DNA from: JAHFUI01 sp041485905 | GTDB lineage: Bacteria; Acidobacteriota; Vicinamibacteria; Vicinamibacterales; CAVVIG01 | DNA: 17,449 nt | Assembly: GCA_041485905.1 (NCBI GenBank) | Contig: JBGPKK010000097.1 | Span: forward strand, 1-17,449 | Direction of reading: 5' to 3' | Shown: positions 9,296 to 16,621 of the stretch, one piece after another | Layout of the letters: each line of letters opens with the position of its first letter | Numbering within the stretch: position 1 is the first letter of the stretch | The notes under the pieces: generated by a model | The model's database searches: none | What the model saw: only the letters and a program-made list of their open reading frames with translations | Told to the model about the DNA's origin: nothing | Translations under genes and position numbers: made by a program

Positions 9296-9308
9296 CGGTC
9301 GTGAAATT

Positions 9309-9980
9309 CTAGCGCAGGACCAGCGGATCGGGGACGCCGGCTTCACTGAATCCTTTGGCGCGAAGCACGCAGCTGTCGCAGTGCCCGCACGGCTTCCCGC
9401 CGGCGCCCGGATCATAGCAACTCGTCGTCAGACCGTAGTCCAGGCCCAGCTCGATACCGCGCCGGACGATCTCGGCTTTCGTCATCGAGATGAGCGGGGT
9501 GTGCACGCGAATACGCGCGCCTTCGACGCCCGCGCGCGTCGCAACGGAGGCCAGCGCCTCGAACGCCGAGATGAACGCGGGACGGCAGTCCGGATAGCCG
9601 GAATAGTCGAGGGCGTTGACGCCGATGACGATGTCGCGCGCGTCGAGGACTTCGGCCCAGCCGAGGGCGAGCGCGAGGAAGATGGTGTTGCGGGCTGGCA
9701 CGTAGGTCGACGGAATGTCGGTCGCCGCCAGATGGCGGTCGCGCGGCACGGCCTCATCTGAGGTCAGCGACGATCCGCCGATGCCGCGAAGATCGATCGA
9801 CAGCTCGAGGTGCTTCTCGACGCCGAGCTGCCGCGCCACGGCGCGCGCCGACTCGAGCTCGCGCGCATGGCGTTGGCCATAGTGGACAGTCAGCGCGTCG
9901 AGGGTGAAGCCCTGCGCTCTGGTCATCGCGGCGGCCGTGTACGAGTCCAGGCCGCCACTCAGCAGGACTATCGCTCGCAA
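9309..9980 (-). CDS. queC: 7-cyano-7-deazaguanine synthase QueC
   Basis: QueC converts 7-carboxy-7-deazaguanine to preQ0 using ATP and ammonia, in the cytosolic pathway to queuosine or other 7-deazaguanines. The 223-residue product has the PP-loop SGGLDS (residues 8-13), TVHYGQRH, TYVPARNTIFL, NALDYSGYPDCRP and the zinc site with Cys188, Cys198, Cys201 and Cys204 (CYDPGAGGKPCGHCDSC). Length is normal. The open frame extends upstream through queE, but the real start is TTG at 9980, giving MRAIVLLSGG, because GAGGAG lies seven bases before it; a CTG two codons earlier is the alternative. That Shine-Dalgarno sits within the last codons of queE, so the pair is translationally linked. queD and queF are not in the window. 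Confidence 0.95.
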   Translation of the reverse strand: MRAIVLLSGGLDSYTAAAMTRAQGFTLDALTVHYGQRHARELESARAVARQLGVEKHLELSIDLRGIGGSSLTSDEAVPRDRHLAATDIPSTYVPARNTIFLALALGWAEVLDARDIVIGVNALDYSGYPDCRPAFISAFEALASVATRAGVEGARIRVHTPLISMTKAEIVRRGIELGLDYGLTTSCYDPGAGGKPCGHCDSCVLRAKGFSEAGVPDPLVLR

Positions 9981-9982
9981 CT

Positions 9983-10624
9983 TCAGACTCCTCGAGTGGT
10001 TGGCGTCCAGATGTATTTGTGCAGCTGAAGCTGCAGACGCGCGGGGAGGCGGTCGGCGAGCAGCCACTCCGCCAACAGCCTGGCCTCGAGGACCCCGTGC
10101 ACCGGCGAGATCAGCACGGCGGCGCACCGTGACGCGAGATCGCGGCGCTCGACAACGTCGCGCGCAAACTCATAGTCCGCGCGGTCCGCGACGACGAATT
10201 TCACCTCGTCGTGAGGCGCGAGACGATCGAGATTCGCCCAATCGTTCTTGTCCACCTCCCCGCTGCCTGGGCACTTGACGTCGACGATCTTCACGACATC
10301 GACCGGCACACGGTCGATCGGGACGTGACCGCCGGTTTCGAGCATCACGGTTCGACCGCCCGCGAGCAGGCGATCCATCAAGGAATAGACGTCTTCCTGC
10401 AGCAGGGGCTCGCCGCCGGTAATCTCCACGAGCGGGCAGTCGTGCCGTTCGACGGCCGCCATCACCTCGTCCACCGATTGCTTGCGCCCTTCGTGAAAGG
10501 CATAGGGCGTATCGCACCACGTGCAGCGGAGGTCGCACGCGGTCAGCCTGACGAAGACGCAGGGCCGCCCGGCGCGCGTCGATTCGCCTTGAATCGAGTA
10601 GAAGATTTCGTTAACCGTCAGCAT
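9983..10624 (-). CDS. queE: 7-carboxy-7-deazaguanine synthase QueE (radical SAM)
   Basis: QueE is a radical SAM enzyme that contracts the ring of carboxy-tetrahydropterin to 7-carboxy-7-deazaguanine, the step before QueC. The 213-residue protein begins MLTVNEIFYSIQGEST, the usual QueE opening with the substrate-binding GE, and carries the cluster motif CDLRCTWC (Cys30, Cys34, Cys37; CX3CX2C). EITGGEPLLQ is the SAM-binding GGE segment, and DVKCPGSGE with LQLHKYIW near the end are family marks. Start ATG at 10624 lies just after a palindromic AT-rich repeat and has no strong ribosome site. It is the first gene of queE-queC-kinase and is divergent from the DUF72 gene. Confidence 0.95.
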   Translation of the reverse strand: MLTVNEIFYSIQGESTRAGRPCVFVRLTACDLRCTWCDTPYAFHEGRKQSVDEVMAAVERHDCPLVEITGGEPLLQEDVYSLMDRLLAGGRTVMLETGGHVPIDRVPVDVVKIVDVKCPGSGEVDKNDWANLDRLAPHDEVKFVVADRADYEFARDVVERRDLASRCAAVLISPVHGVLEARLLAEWLLADRLPARLQLQLHKYIWTPTTRGV

Positions 10625-10628
10625 GGCG

Positions 10629-10715
10629 GATTGAAGATTGAAGATTGAAGATTTAAGATTGAAGATTCAATGCCGCAATCAATCTTCAATCTTAACTCTG
10701 CAATCTGAAATCTCT
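10629..10715. repeat. AT-rich GATTGAA-type palindromic repeat between divergent genes
   Basis: The left part holds four near-copies of the heptamer GATTGAA (10629-10667). A perfect 15-bp inverted repeat, TTAAGATTGAAGATT at 10653-10667 and AATCTTCAATCTTAA at 10681-10695, surrounds a 13-base centre. The right part continues with degraded copies to about 10713. Base composition is far lower in GC than the genes around it. It fills the whole space between queE and the DUF72 gene, so any promoters of both genes must lie in or next to it. Confidence 0.75.
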
Positions 10716-10718
10716 ACC

Positions 10719-11705
10719 ATGCCATCCAACCTGCGCATCGGCACATCAGGCTGGAACTACCCCGCTGGCCGCGGCACCTGGAACGGGATCTTCTATCCGC
10801 TGCCTCGCGCGCGCCGGAAGGGGTTCGACGAGCTGTCCTTCTACGCCGAGCACTTCAACACGGTCGAAGTGAACTCGACGTTTTATGGACAGCCGCGGGC
10901 AGCGGTCTGCCGCGCATGGGCCGATCGCACGCCGAATGGCTTCGAATTCTCGGTGAAGCTGTATCAGAAGTTCACGCATCCCGGGATGTTCAGGAAGACG
11001 CTCACGAAGAGCCTGTCGAAGGCTGTCGCGACTCCCCTCCTCTTTTCCGATCGCGAGATCGTCGATGCCCTCGCGCGCCCCAACGACGCGGATCTCGACG
11101 AATTCCGCAGAGGGATCGAGCCCCTGGCGGCGACCGGCAAACTGGGCGCCCTGCTCGCGCAGTTTCCGCCCAGCTTCAAGGATGCGCCGGTCTCCCGGGA
11201 GTACCTCACGCACCTGCTGCGCGCATTCCATGGCTATTCGGTCGCCGTGGAGCTCCGGCATCGAAGCTGGAGCGACCGCATCGGGGACACCCTCGCGCTG
11301 CTCAACGAATTCGCCGCCGCATGGGTGCAGATCGACGAGCCGAAGTTTCGCTTCTCGATCCGGCAGAACTACCTGCCCAACGCGCAGGGCTGTTATTACA
11401 TGCGCCTGCACGGCCGGAACGCCGCGAACTGGTGGCACCACGACACATCAGAAGACCGGTACGACTATCTGTACTCGGCCGACGAGCTGAAGGAGTTTTC
11501 GGAGACGGCCGGCGCGTCCAGGCGGCTGGTGAAGAAGCTGTATCTCTACACGAACAACCATTTCTCGGCGAAGTCGGTCGCCAACGCCGCCATGATCAAA
11601 AAGCAGCTCGGCGAGCCGATCGAGGGCGAATACCCGGACGCATTTATTTCGAGATATCCCGAGCTCGCGGACATCGTCACTCCCGCACGTACATCTTCCG
11701 AATGA
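10719..11705 (+). CDS. DUF72 domain-containing protein
   Basis: A 328-residue cytosolic protein of the DUF72/YecE family, a TIM-barrel fold of unknown function. The N-terminus MPSNLRIGTSGWNYP and the segment FYAEHFNTVEVNSTFYGQP are diagnostic, followed by FEFSVKLYQKFTHP, VAVELRHRSW, the block YYMRLHGRN and LYLYTNNHFSAKSVANA near the end. The frame continues upstream through the intergenic repeat (IEDLRLKIQ and similar), but the conserved domain begins at the ATG at 10719, so I use that. The last 29 bases overlap the 3' end of the opposite-strand cyclophilin gene. It is somewhat longer than many DUF72 proteins (about 240-280). No function can be assigned from context. Confidence 0.9.
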   Translation: MPSNLRIGTSGWNYPAGRGTWNGIFYPLPRARRKGFDELSFYAEHFNTVEVNSTFYGQPRAAVCRAWADRTPNGFEFSVKLYQKFTHPGMFRKTLTKSLSKAVATPLLFSDREIVDALARPNDADLDEFRRGIEPLAATGKLGALLAQFPPSFKDAPVSREYLTHLLRAFHGYSVAVELRHRSWSDRIGDTLALLNEFAAAWVQIDEPKFRFSIRQNYLPNAQGCYYMRLHGRNAANWWHHDTSEDRYDYLYSADELKEFSETAGASRRLVKKLYLYTNNHFSAKSVANAAMIKKQLGEPIEGEYPDAFISRYPELADIVTPARTSSE

Positions 11706-12258
11706 CGTCGCCTCTCTGAATTTTGTCGACGACGTCCATGCCGGACACGACACGGCCGAACACGGCATACCTGCCGTTGAGGTCGGGCCGATCATCGAGC
11801 ACCACGTACATCTGGCTGTCGGCGAGGGCCGGATTGCCGAGATGCGACATGGCAACGGCGCCTCTGCGGTGCGAGTGCGTCCTGCTGATTTCCGCCGCGC
11901 CGATCGCACTGCCGCTTCCCGCTCCGGCCCCGCGACCCCAGACGGCCTCCTTGGAGAGATCGCGCGACTGCGGGTCGCCCCACTGAACGACGAACCCGGG
12001 CAAGGCTCGATGGAAGCGCTGGCCGTCGTAGAAGCCGCGGGCGACGAGCTCCAGAATGTGCTTCACGGTCTTCGGCGCGTCTTCGGGAAACGTTTCGAAC
12101 GCAAACGTGCCCCTGGGGGTATCGACGATGATCACCGGCGCGGCGCTGTTCTGCGCGGACACGAGCGGCACACAACCGCACGCGAGCACGAAGAGGGACG
12201 CGCACAATGTGGCGCAGGACTTCAGTCCTGCGGGTTCGGGCGCGACGCGAGGACTCAT
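11677..12258 (-). CDS. Secreted cyclophilin-type peptidyl-prolyl isomerase
   Basis: The 193-residue enzyme catalyses cis-trans isomerisation of proline bonds. The cyclophilin core runs from about residue 43 (IIVDTPRGTFAFETFPEDAP) and has the signature FYDGQRFHRALPGFVVQWGD with the catalytic Arg at residue 84, then AVAMSHLGNPALADSQMYV and LNGRYAVFGRVVSGMDVVDKI. The N-terminal 36 residues form an export signal (CASLFVLACGCVPLVSAQN), with cleavage after VSA or a lipobox at VLAC. Residues 7-18 are encoded by copy 2 of a dispersed hairpin repeat. The ATG at 12258 overlaps the endonuclease III stop as ATGA, so it is read by translational coupling; frame upstream of this lies inside that gene. The 3' end overlaps the DUF72 gene by 29 bases. 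Confidence 0.92.
   Translation of the reverse strand: MSPRVAPEPAGLKSCATLCASLFVLACGCVPLVSAQNSAAPVIIVDTPRGTFAFETFPEDAPKTVKHILELVARGFYDGQRFHRALPGFVVQWGDPQSRDLSKEAVWGRGAGAGSGSAIGAAEISRTHSHRRGAVAMSHLGNPALADSQMYVVLDDRPDLNGRYAVFGRVVSGMDVVDKIQRGDVIRKMYVRE
12206..12232 (+). repeat. Dispersed hairpin repeat, copy 2, inside the cyclophilin signal region
   Basis: CGCAGGACT (12213-12221) and AGTCCTGCG (12224-12232) are perfect inverted arms, nine base pairs, with only two bases between. The preceding AATGTGG matches copy 1 near 336-365. On the minus strand it is translated as AGLKSCATL within the cyclophilin's N-terminus. Confidence 0.65.
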
Positions 12259-13016
12259 ACGGCGACCGTCTTCGGAGCGGCCTTGTCGGCGCCGACGCCA
12301 ATCTGTGGACAGTGTGCTCTGATCACGCACTCGCCGCACCGCGGAGAGACGGGCCGGCAGACGTTCTGGCCCCAGGTGACGAGATAGAGATTGATATGCG
12401 GCCACCATCGCTGATCCGTTGCGGCATAGAGCGCCTGCTCGGTCTCGTCGGGCGTACGCGTGGTCACCCATCCGAGCCGATTTGAAATCCGGTGGACGTG
12501 GGTATCGACGCAGATGTTTTTCAGGCTTTGGAACGCGAGAATCAACACGAGGTTCGCGGTCTTGCGGCCCACCCCCGGCAGCGTCAGCAACTCCTCCATC
12601 GTGCCGGGTACGCGTCCGTGGAAGCGATGCACGAGGATCCGGCAGGTCGCCTTCACGTGACGCGCCTTGTGGCGATAGAAACTGACCGGATATATCAGCC
12701 GCTCAATCTGTCGGACGGCGAGCCTGGCCATCGTTCGCGGCGTGCGCGCGACTTTGAACAGCCGGGTGGAGGCCGCGAGAGTCGTCGCATCCTGCGTGCG
12801 GGCCGACAGCAGCGTCGAGATCAGAACCTGGAAGGGATCTTCCTCCTGGCTCTGCGAAATCTTCTCGATGGCCGGCAGATCGAGACCGTCGATGGCCCGC
12901 GCCAGCTTGCGCATGACGGGTTTGAGGGTCTTGACAGTCTTTATTGCGGGCGGGGCCCCGCTCCCGCCCGCCAAAGACCTCGCGCTCGAGCGTAGACTCT
13001 CGCGCTCGGGTTTCAT
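12255..13016 (-). CDS. nth: Endonuclease III (DNA glycosylase/AP lyase)
   Basis: Nth removes oxidised pyrimidines from DNA and nicks the abasic site in base-excision repair. The 253-residue protein has the helix-hairpin-helix LLTLPGVGRKTANLVL with catalytic Lys152, the catalytic Asp171 in VDTHVHRISNRLGW, and the iron-sulfur cluster cysteines 220, 227, 230 and 236 in CX6CX2CX5C spacing. The start ATG at 13016 overlaps the stop of the dehydrogenase gene (ATGA), so coupling supports it. This start gives about 35 residues more than E. coli Nth, in part encoded by a GC-rich inverted repeat at 12946-12971 (9-bp arms). Met35 (12914) would give a normal length but lacks a ribosome site. The wider open frame to 13634 is overlap with the dehydrogenase. 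Confidence 0.95.
   Translation of the reverse strand: MKPERESLRSSARSLAGGSGAPPAIKTVKTLKPVMRKLARAIDGLDLPAIEKISQSQEEDPFQVLISTLLSARTQDATTLAASTRLFKVARTPRTMARLAVRQIERLIYPVSFYRHKARHVKATCRILVHRFHGRVPGTMEELLTLPGVGRKTANLVLILAFQSLKNICVDTHVHRISNRLGWVTTRTPDETEQALYAATDQRWWPHINLYLVTWGQNVCRPVSPRCGECVIRAHCPQIGVGADKAAPKTVAV
12946..12971. repeat. GC-rich inverted repeat in the nth N-terminal extension
   Basis: GCGGGCGGG at 12946-12954 and CCCGCCCGC at 12963-12971 form a perfect 9-bp stem with an 8-base loop. It lies inside the coding region for residues about 16-24 of Nth (AGGSGAPPA), upstream of the conserved domain. Confidence 0.5.
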
Positions 13017-13909
13017 TCCAAAACCGGGGTGAGTGGCGGGCGCCCGGCGAGTACGGCCGCGACGTTGTCGACGGCAAGATTGGCCATCGCGGTGCGTGTT
13101 TCGGTTGTGGCGCTGGCAAGATGCGGCACGAGCAGGACGTTCTCGAACGATAGCAATCGGGGGTGAACGGCGGGCTCGTTCTCGTAGACGTCGAGCGCCG
13201 CGCCGGCAATCAGGCGCTCCCCGAGCGCCCAGACGAGCGCGGCTTCCTCGACGACCAGCCCGCGTGCCGTGTTCACGAGGTACGCCGATCGTTTCATCCG
13301 CGCGAGGGCCTGCTTGTCGATGAGATGGCGCGTCTGCGGGGTCAGATTCACGTGAAGCGATACCACGTCGGACGTATTCAGCAGGCGATCCATCGACATG
13401 TGCTCGAACGGCCCCTCGAACGTCGCGACGTCGGTGTAGGCGACCTTCATACCGAATGCCGGCGCCCGAGCAGCCACGGCGCGCGCGATTCGGCCGAAAC
13501 CGACGAGCCCGAGCTGTTTGCCCTTCAGCTCGGTGCCGAGCATGAAGTCGAGCGCCCAGCCTTTCCATTCGCCGCGGCGAATGAGGCGATCGCCTTCCGC
13601 CAGCCGCCGCGTGATCGCGAGGATCATCGCCCATGTGAAGTCGGCGACCGACTCGGTCAGCACATCTGGCGTGTTGGTGACCACGACGCCGCGCGAGCGC
13701 GCGTAGGCGACGTCGATGTTGTTGTACCCAACGGCCACGTTCGCCACAACCTTGAGCCGGGTTCCGGCGTCGATGACGCTCCTGTCGATGTCGTCTGACA
13801 TCAGACAGATGAGCGCGTCCTTATCGGCGATGCGCTGCTTCAGCACGTCGGCCGGCATCGCCCCTTCCGTGAAGAGATCGACGGAGCCAAGATCGTGCAA
13901 CCGGCCCAT
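13013..13909 (-). CDS. D-2-hydroxyacid dehydrogenase (glyoxylate/hydroxypyruvate reductase type), possibly 5'-altered
   Basis: This NAD(P)-dependent oxidoreductase resembles glyoxylate reductase/glycerate dehydrogenase GyaR. From the ATG at 13909 it is 298 residues. Visible are VVANVAVGYNNIDV, NTPDVLTESVADFTWA, the Rossmann motif LVGFGRIARAVA (third Gly replaced by Ala), and the catalytic triad Arg216 (NTARG), Glu245 (YENEP) and His263 (PHLASAT). The family normally begins about 16 residues earlier with a strand like ILVTRNLP. Exactly that is encoded upstream in frame (PINILVTRNLPSFV), but without ATG, GTG or TTG before an in-frame TAA. So either a rare start (ATC or ATT) is used, or the first strand is lost. 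It is first in the operon with nth and cyclophilin, joined to nth by ATGA. Confidence 0.85.
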   Translation of the reverse strand: MGRLHDLGSVDLFTEGAMPADVLKQRIADKDALICLMSDDIDRSVIDAGTRLKVVANVAVGYNNIDVAYARSRGVVVTNTPDVLTESVADFTWAMILAITRRLAEGDRLIRRGEWKGWALDFMLGTELKGKQLGLVGFGRIARAVAARAPAFGMKVAYTDVATFEGPFEHMSMDRLLNTSDVVSLHVNLTPQTRHLIDKQALARMKRSAYLVNTARGLVVEEAALVWALGERLIAGAALDVYENEPAVHPRLLSFENVLLVPHLASATTETRTAMANLAVDNVAAVLAGRPPLTPVLE

Positions 13910-13978
13910 GACGAAGGACGGGAGATTTCTCGTGACGAGAATGTTGATTGGTACAGTTTATCGGTTTTTTGATGTAGG

Positions 13979-14007
13979 TTGATCGGGCGCCAAGCCGCGA
14001 ATAAGAT
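13979..14007 (+). promoter_or_regulatory. Possible sigma-70 promoter for the transketolase-like gene
   Basis: TTGATC at 13979-13984 and TAAGAT at 14002-14007 are separated by 17 bases, each matching four of six consensus positions. The implied start is about 40 bases before the ATG at 14053. The match is modest and could be chance. Confidence 0.3.
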
Positions 14008-14052
14008 CAGCTTTCGCCATCTCACAAGAAACAGGAAGGACACGGATTCAAG

Positions 14053-16572
14053 ATGAGTGTGCAACGGGTGCAGACCGCGACGGCGTCGACGCTGCCGTAC
14101 GACCGGCAACGAATGGAAGACGTCGGCTTCATGACCTGCATGACTCTCGTGTGGCTCGGTAACTATGCTCAAACCGGCCATTTCGGCGGGCCGCTGGCCT
14201 ATACGCCGTTCAACGTCGTCACGCACCTTGCCGGTCACGAGAGCGGAGGGCTCCGTTACGATTACCGTCGTCCCAAGCACCCCTATAGCGACAAGTTCAT
14301 GCTCGCGGCAGGCCACTGCGCGCCCACCTGCTATGCCTTGTGGATGATCATGGGCGAAGCGCTCTTCCGCAAATATCAGGCAACGAGGGATCGCCGCTTC
14401 TACGTCGCCCCCGACGTCGCGATGCTGCCGGTCGATGCGTTGGGATTCCGCCGCGGCGCCGGTGCGCTGAAGACTCTTCTTGCCGATCACGGGCTGGCCG
14501 ACGATCCACGGTTTGCCCAGGCCAGGGGACGAGGCATCCGGGCGCTTTCCGGGCATATCGAGTCCACGGATGTCACCAACGACGTCAACGGCGGACCATC
14601 GGGCATCGGCATCGCCACGGCCGCTGGAAAAGCCGCGTTCTGGGACATTGTCGGCGCTCCAATGGGTTCACCGAAAATCGTTGCGTTCGAAGGGGAATTC
14701 GCCATGTGCGCCGGCCACGCCCAGGAACTGAAGACCCAGGCCATCGCGCTGCAAGCCGGCAAGCGGCTCCGAATTTTTTTCTCCGACAACAACGCGGGCA
14801 TCGATGATGCGCTGATCGGCGGCGTCGTGCACAGCAAGTTTGACGGCTACCGATTGTCCGACCAATGGACGTCGTACGGATGGAACGTGTTCTCCATACC
14901 CGATGGGCACGACTACGACCAGATCCTGGGCGTCCTGAAGACCATGGAAGACTGGGATCCAGGCGATCGCCGGCCGATGGTGGTGTTCGGCAAGACGACG
15001 AAAGGGTACTGGCCGGCGGCGGTGGGCGGAAAAATTCCCGGCGCCGGCGATCAAATCGTCGGCTTCCCGAGCCATCCGTTCGGGTTCAAGATGAACTCGC
15101 AATACATCGTCTCGCTCGCGAGGACCTTTGAGGAGCGCTACGGTGTCCAGTTCCAGGGGCTCGGCGACGGTCCGGTGACCGATCCGCGGGAGCGGCTTCT
15201 TCAGTTCAAGACGAACATCGATGTCGCCATGTCCGTGCTCGAGCGGAATGGCCTGGGCGACTGGCTCGCGGATCGCCTCGTCGCGATTGGAGATTCGATC
15301 AAGGATGAGTTCCCGCTGCGCATCGATGCTACGCGCAACCCGTTCCTCGACGAGCGCCTGCGCGTCGCGAATTTGCCCGAAGAACCGCAGACGCTGACCG
15401 TGCGGAACCCGGTATCGGGCGCTGAAAAACAGGTCAACATCGCGCTGTTCCGCAAGGCCGGCGAAGCCGCGGGGGCCCGCAGGGGAATCTCGGAAATCCT
15501 GAAGTGGCTGAATTACGTGACGGGCAACCGCGTGCTGACCGTGGCTGCGGACCTGTCTGAATCGGTCAACCTGGAGCACGGCAGCATCTGGGGTCATTAC
15601 GATCCCGAGACCAACCCGTGTGGCACCCGTCTGAAAGCTGCGATTCAGGAGGCCGGAAATGTGTCAACCGCGATTGGTCTGGTCAGCCAGAACGCATCCG
15701 TCGACCCGGACAAATTCGCCGGTGTCTGGGCGTTCAGCGGCACCTATGGGGCCTTCACACCGCTGATGTATCTGCCGGCGCGAGTCTGGAGCCAGCAGAA
15801 TCAGGACAGCAAGTTCCACACGGGAGTCCTGCACATTCTGGCGGCTCATTCCGGTCCCGAGACCGCCGCCGACGCGCGAACGCACTTCGGCATCTTCTCG
15901 CCGCAGGTGTGGAAGCTGTTTCCACGGGGACATGTCATCAATCTGAGCTTCTGGGACTACAACGACGTCGCGCCGGGGTACTTCGCCGCAGCGGAGATTG
16001 CCGCACGCAACAAGCAGGTGGGGATCATCACACTCGAAGTGGCGCGGCCGGACTTTCGCGTGGCCGACCGCAGCACGTTCGCCGACACGAATCTCCGGGC
16101 CGCCGCGAAGGGCCTCTATGTCATTCGCGACTTCGCGCCCGGCCAGCCCAGGCACGGGTACGTCGTGGCGCAGGGATCGAGCGCGACGTTCAACCTGGTG
16201 GACGTGCTGCCGAAACTGATAACTGCCGGCGTCAACGTGAAGGTGGTCGCGGCGATCAGCGAGGAGCTCTTCGACCACCAGCCGGAAGCCTATCGAGATT
16301 CTGTCCTGCCGCCTGGAGCACGGCAGGACCTCATGTTCGTCACCGGTGGCACGCGCCGCATGTGGCCCCTGCGCAATGTGGGCGCACAGGCCGACGAGTA
16401 TTCCCTCACCGCCGACTGGGACAATCAGTGGCTGACCGGTGGACTCGAATCGGACGTGATTGCCGAAGCGCATCTCGACAAGGACTCGATCCTCGCGGGC
16501 GTACAACGTTTCGCCGAGGAACGCTCGCAGCGCCTCGGCCGGCAGCGCTCGCTGCTGGAGGCGCTGGAATAA
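14053..16572 (+). CDS. Transketolase-like thiamine-diphosphate enzyme, long variant
   Basis: The 839-residue protein shows the three-domain order of transketolases. The N-terminal domain has QTGHFGGPLAYTPF and AAGHCAPTCYAL with His88 (compare the SGHPG and SNGH motifs); the pyrimidine-binding domain has AAIQEAGNVSTAIGLV with the presumed cofactor-activating Glu533; and the C-terminal domain has GVNVKVVAAISEELFDHQ. The ThDP/Mg motif, normally GDG...N, reads FEGE (212-215) followed by SDNN (244-247), with Glu in place of Asp. Ordinary transketolases have about 620-700 residues, so this is markedly longer. It probably transfers or cleaves a two-carbon ketol unit, but substrate is uncertain and a side reaction or loss of activity cannot be excluded. 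Start ATG at 14053 has AGGAAGGA 11 bases upstream. No terminator was seen after it. Confidence 0.8.
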   Translation: MSVQRVQTATASTLPYDRQRMEDVGFMTCMTLVWLGNYAQTGHFGGPLAYTPFNVVTHLAGHESGGLRYDYRRPKHPYSDKFMLAAGHCAPTCYALWMIMGEALFRKYQATRDRRFYVAPDVAMLPVDALGFRRGAGALKTLLADHGLADDPRFAQARGRGIRALSGHIESTDVTNDVNGGPSGIGIATAAGKAAFWDIVGAPMGSPKIVAFEGEFAMCAGHAQELKTQAIALQAGKRLRIFFSDNNAGIDDALIGGVVHSKFDGYRLSDQWTSYGWNVFSIPDGHDYDQILGVLKTMEDWDPGDRRPMVVFGKTTKGYWPAAVGGKIPGAGDQIVGFPSHPFGFKMNSQYIVSLARTFEERYGVQFQGLGDGPVTDPRERLLQFKTNIDVAMSVLERNGLGDWLADRLVAIGDSIKDEFPLRIDATRNPFLDERLRVANLPEEPQTLTVRNPVSGAEKQVNIALFRKAGEAAGARRGISEILKWLNYVTGNRVLTVAADLSESVNLEHGSIWGHYDPETNPCGTRLKAAIQEAGNVSTAIGLVSQNASVDPDKFAGVWAFSGTYGAFTPLMYLPARVWSQQNQDSKFHTGVLHILAAHSGPETAADARTHFGIFSPQVWKLFPRGHVINLSFWDYNDVAPGYFAAAEIAARNKQVGIITLEVARPDFRVADRSTFADTNLRAAAKGLYVIRDFAPGQPRHGYVVAQGSSATFNLVDVLPKLITAGVNVKVVAAISEELFDHQPEAYRDSVLPPGARQDLMFVTGGTRRMWPLRNVGAQADEYSLTADWDNQWLTGGLESDVIAEAHLDKDSILAGVQRFAEERSQRLGRQRSLLEALE

Positions 16573-16621
16573 GGCAGAAATCTCGTACGGCACTCGTGCT
16601 CGCCTTCCAGAAGGTGGACCG

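Noticed and set aside
10638..10718. N-terminal extension of the DUF72 protein
   Set aside because: It translates the GATTGAA repeat (IEDLRLKIQ and so on), and the conserved domain begins at the ATG at 10719.
12946..12971. GC-rich hairpin as an intrinsic terminator
   Set aside because: It lies inside the nth coding region and lacks a following T-tract on the relevant strand.
13959..14020. Twenty-codon minus-strand mini ORF (MAKADLIRGLAP) ending at the TAA before the dehydrogenase
   Set aside because: In the same frame as the dehydrogenase but too short, with no ribosome site or attenuator features; treated as chance.
14668..16593. Two 309-residue minus-strand frames
   Set aside because: Both are antisense to the transketolase-like gene and show no family motifs.
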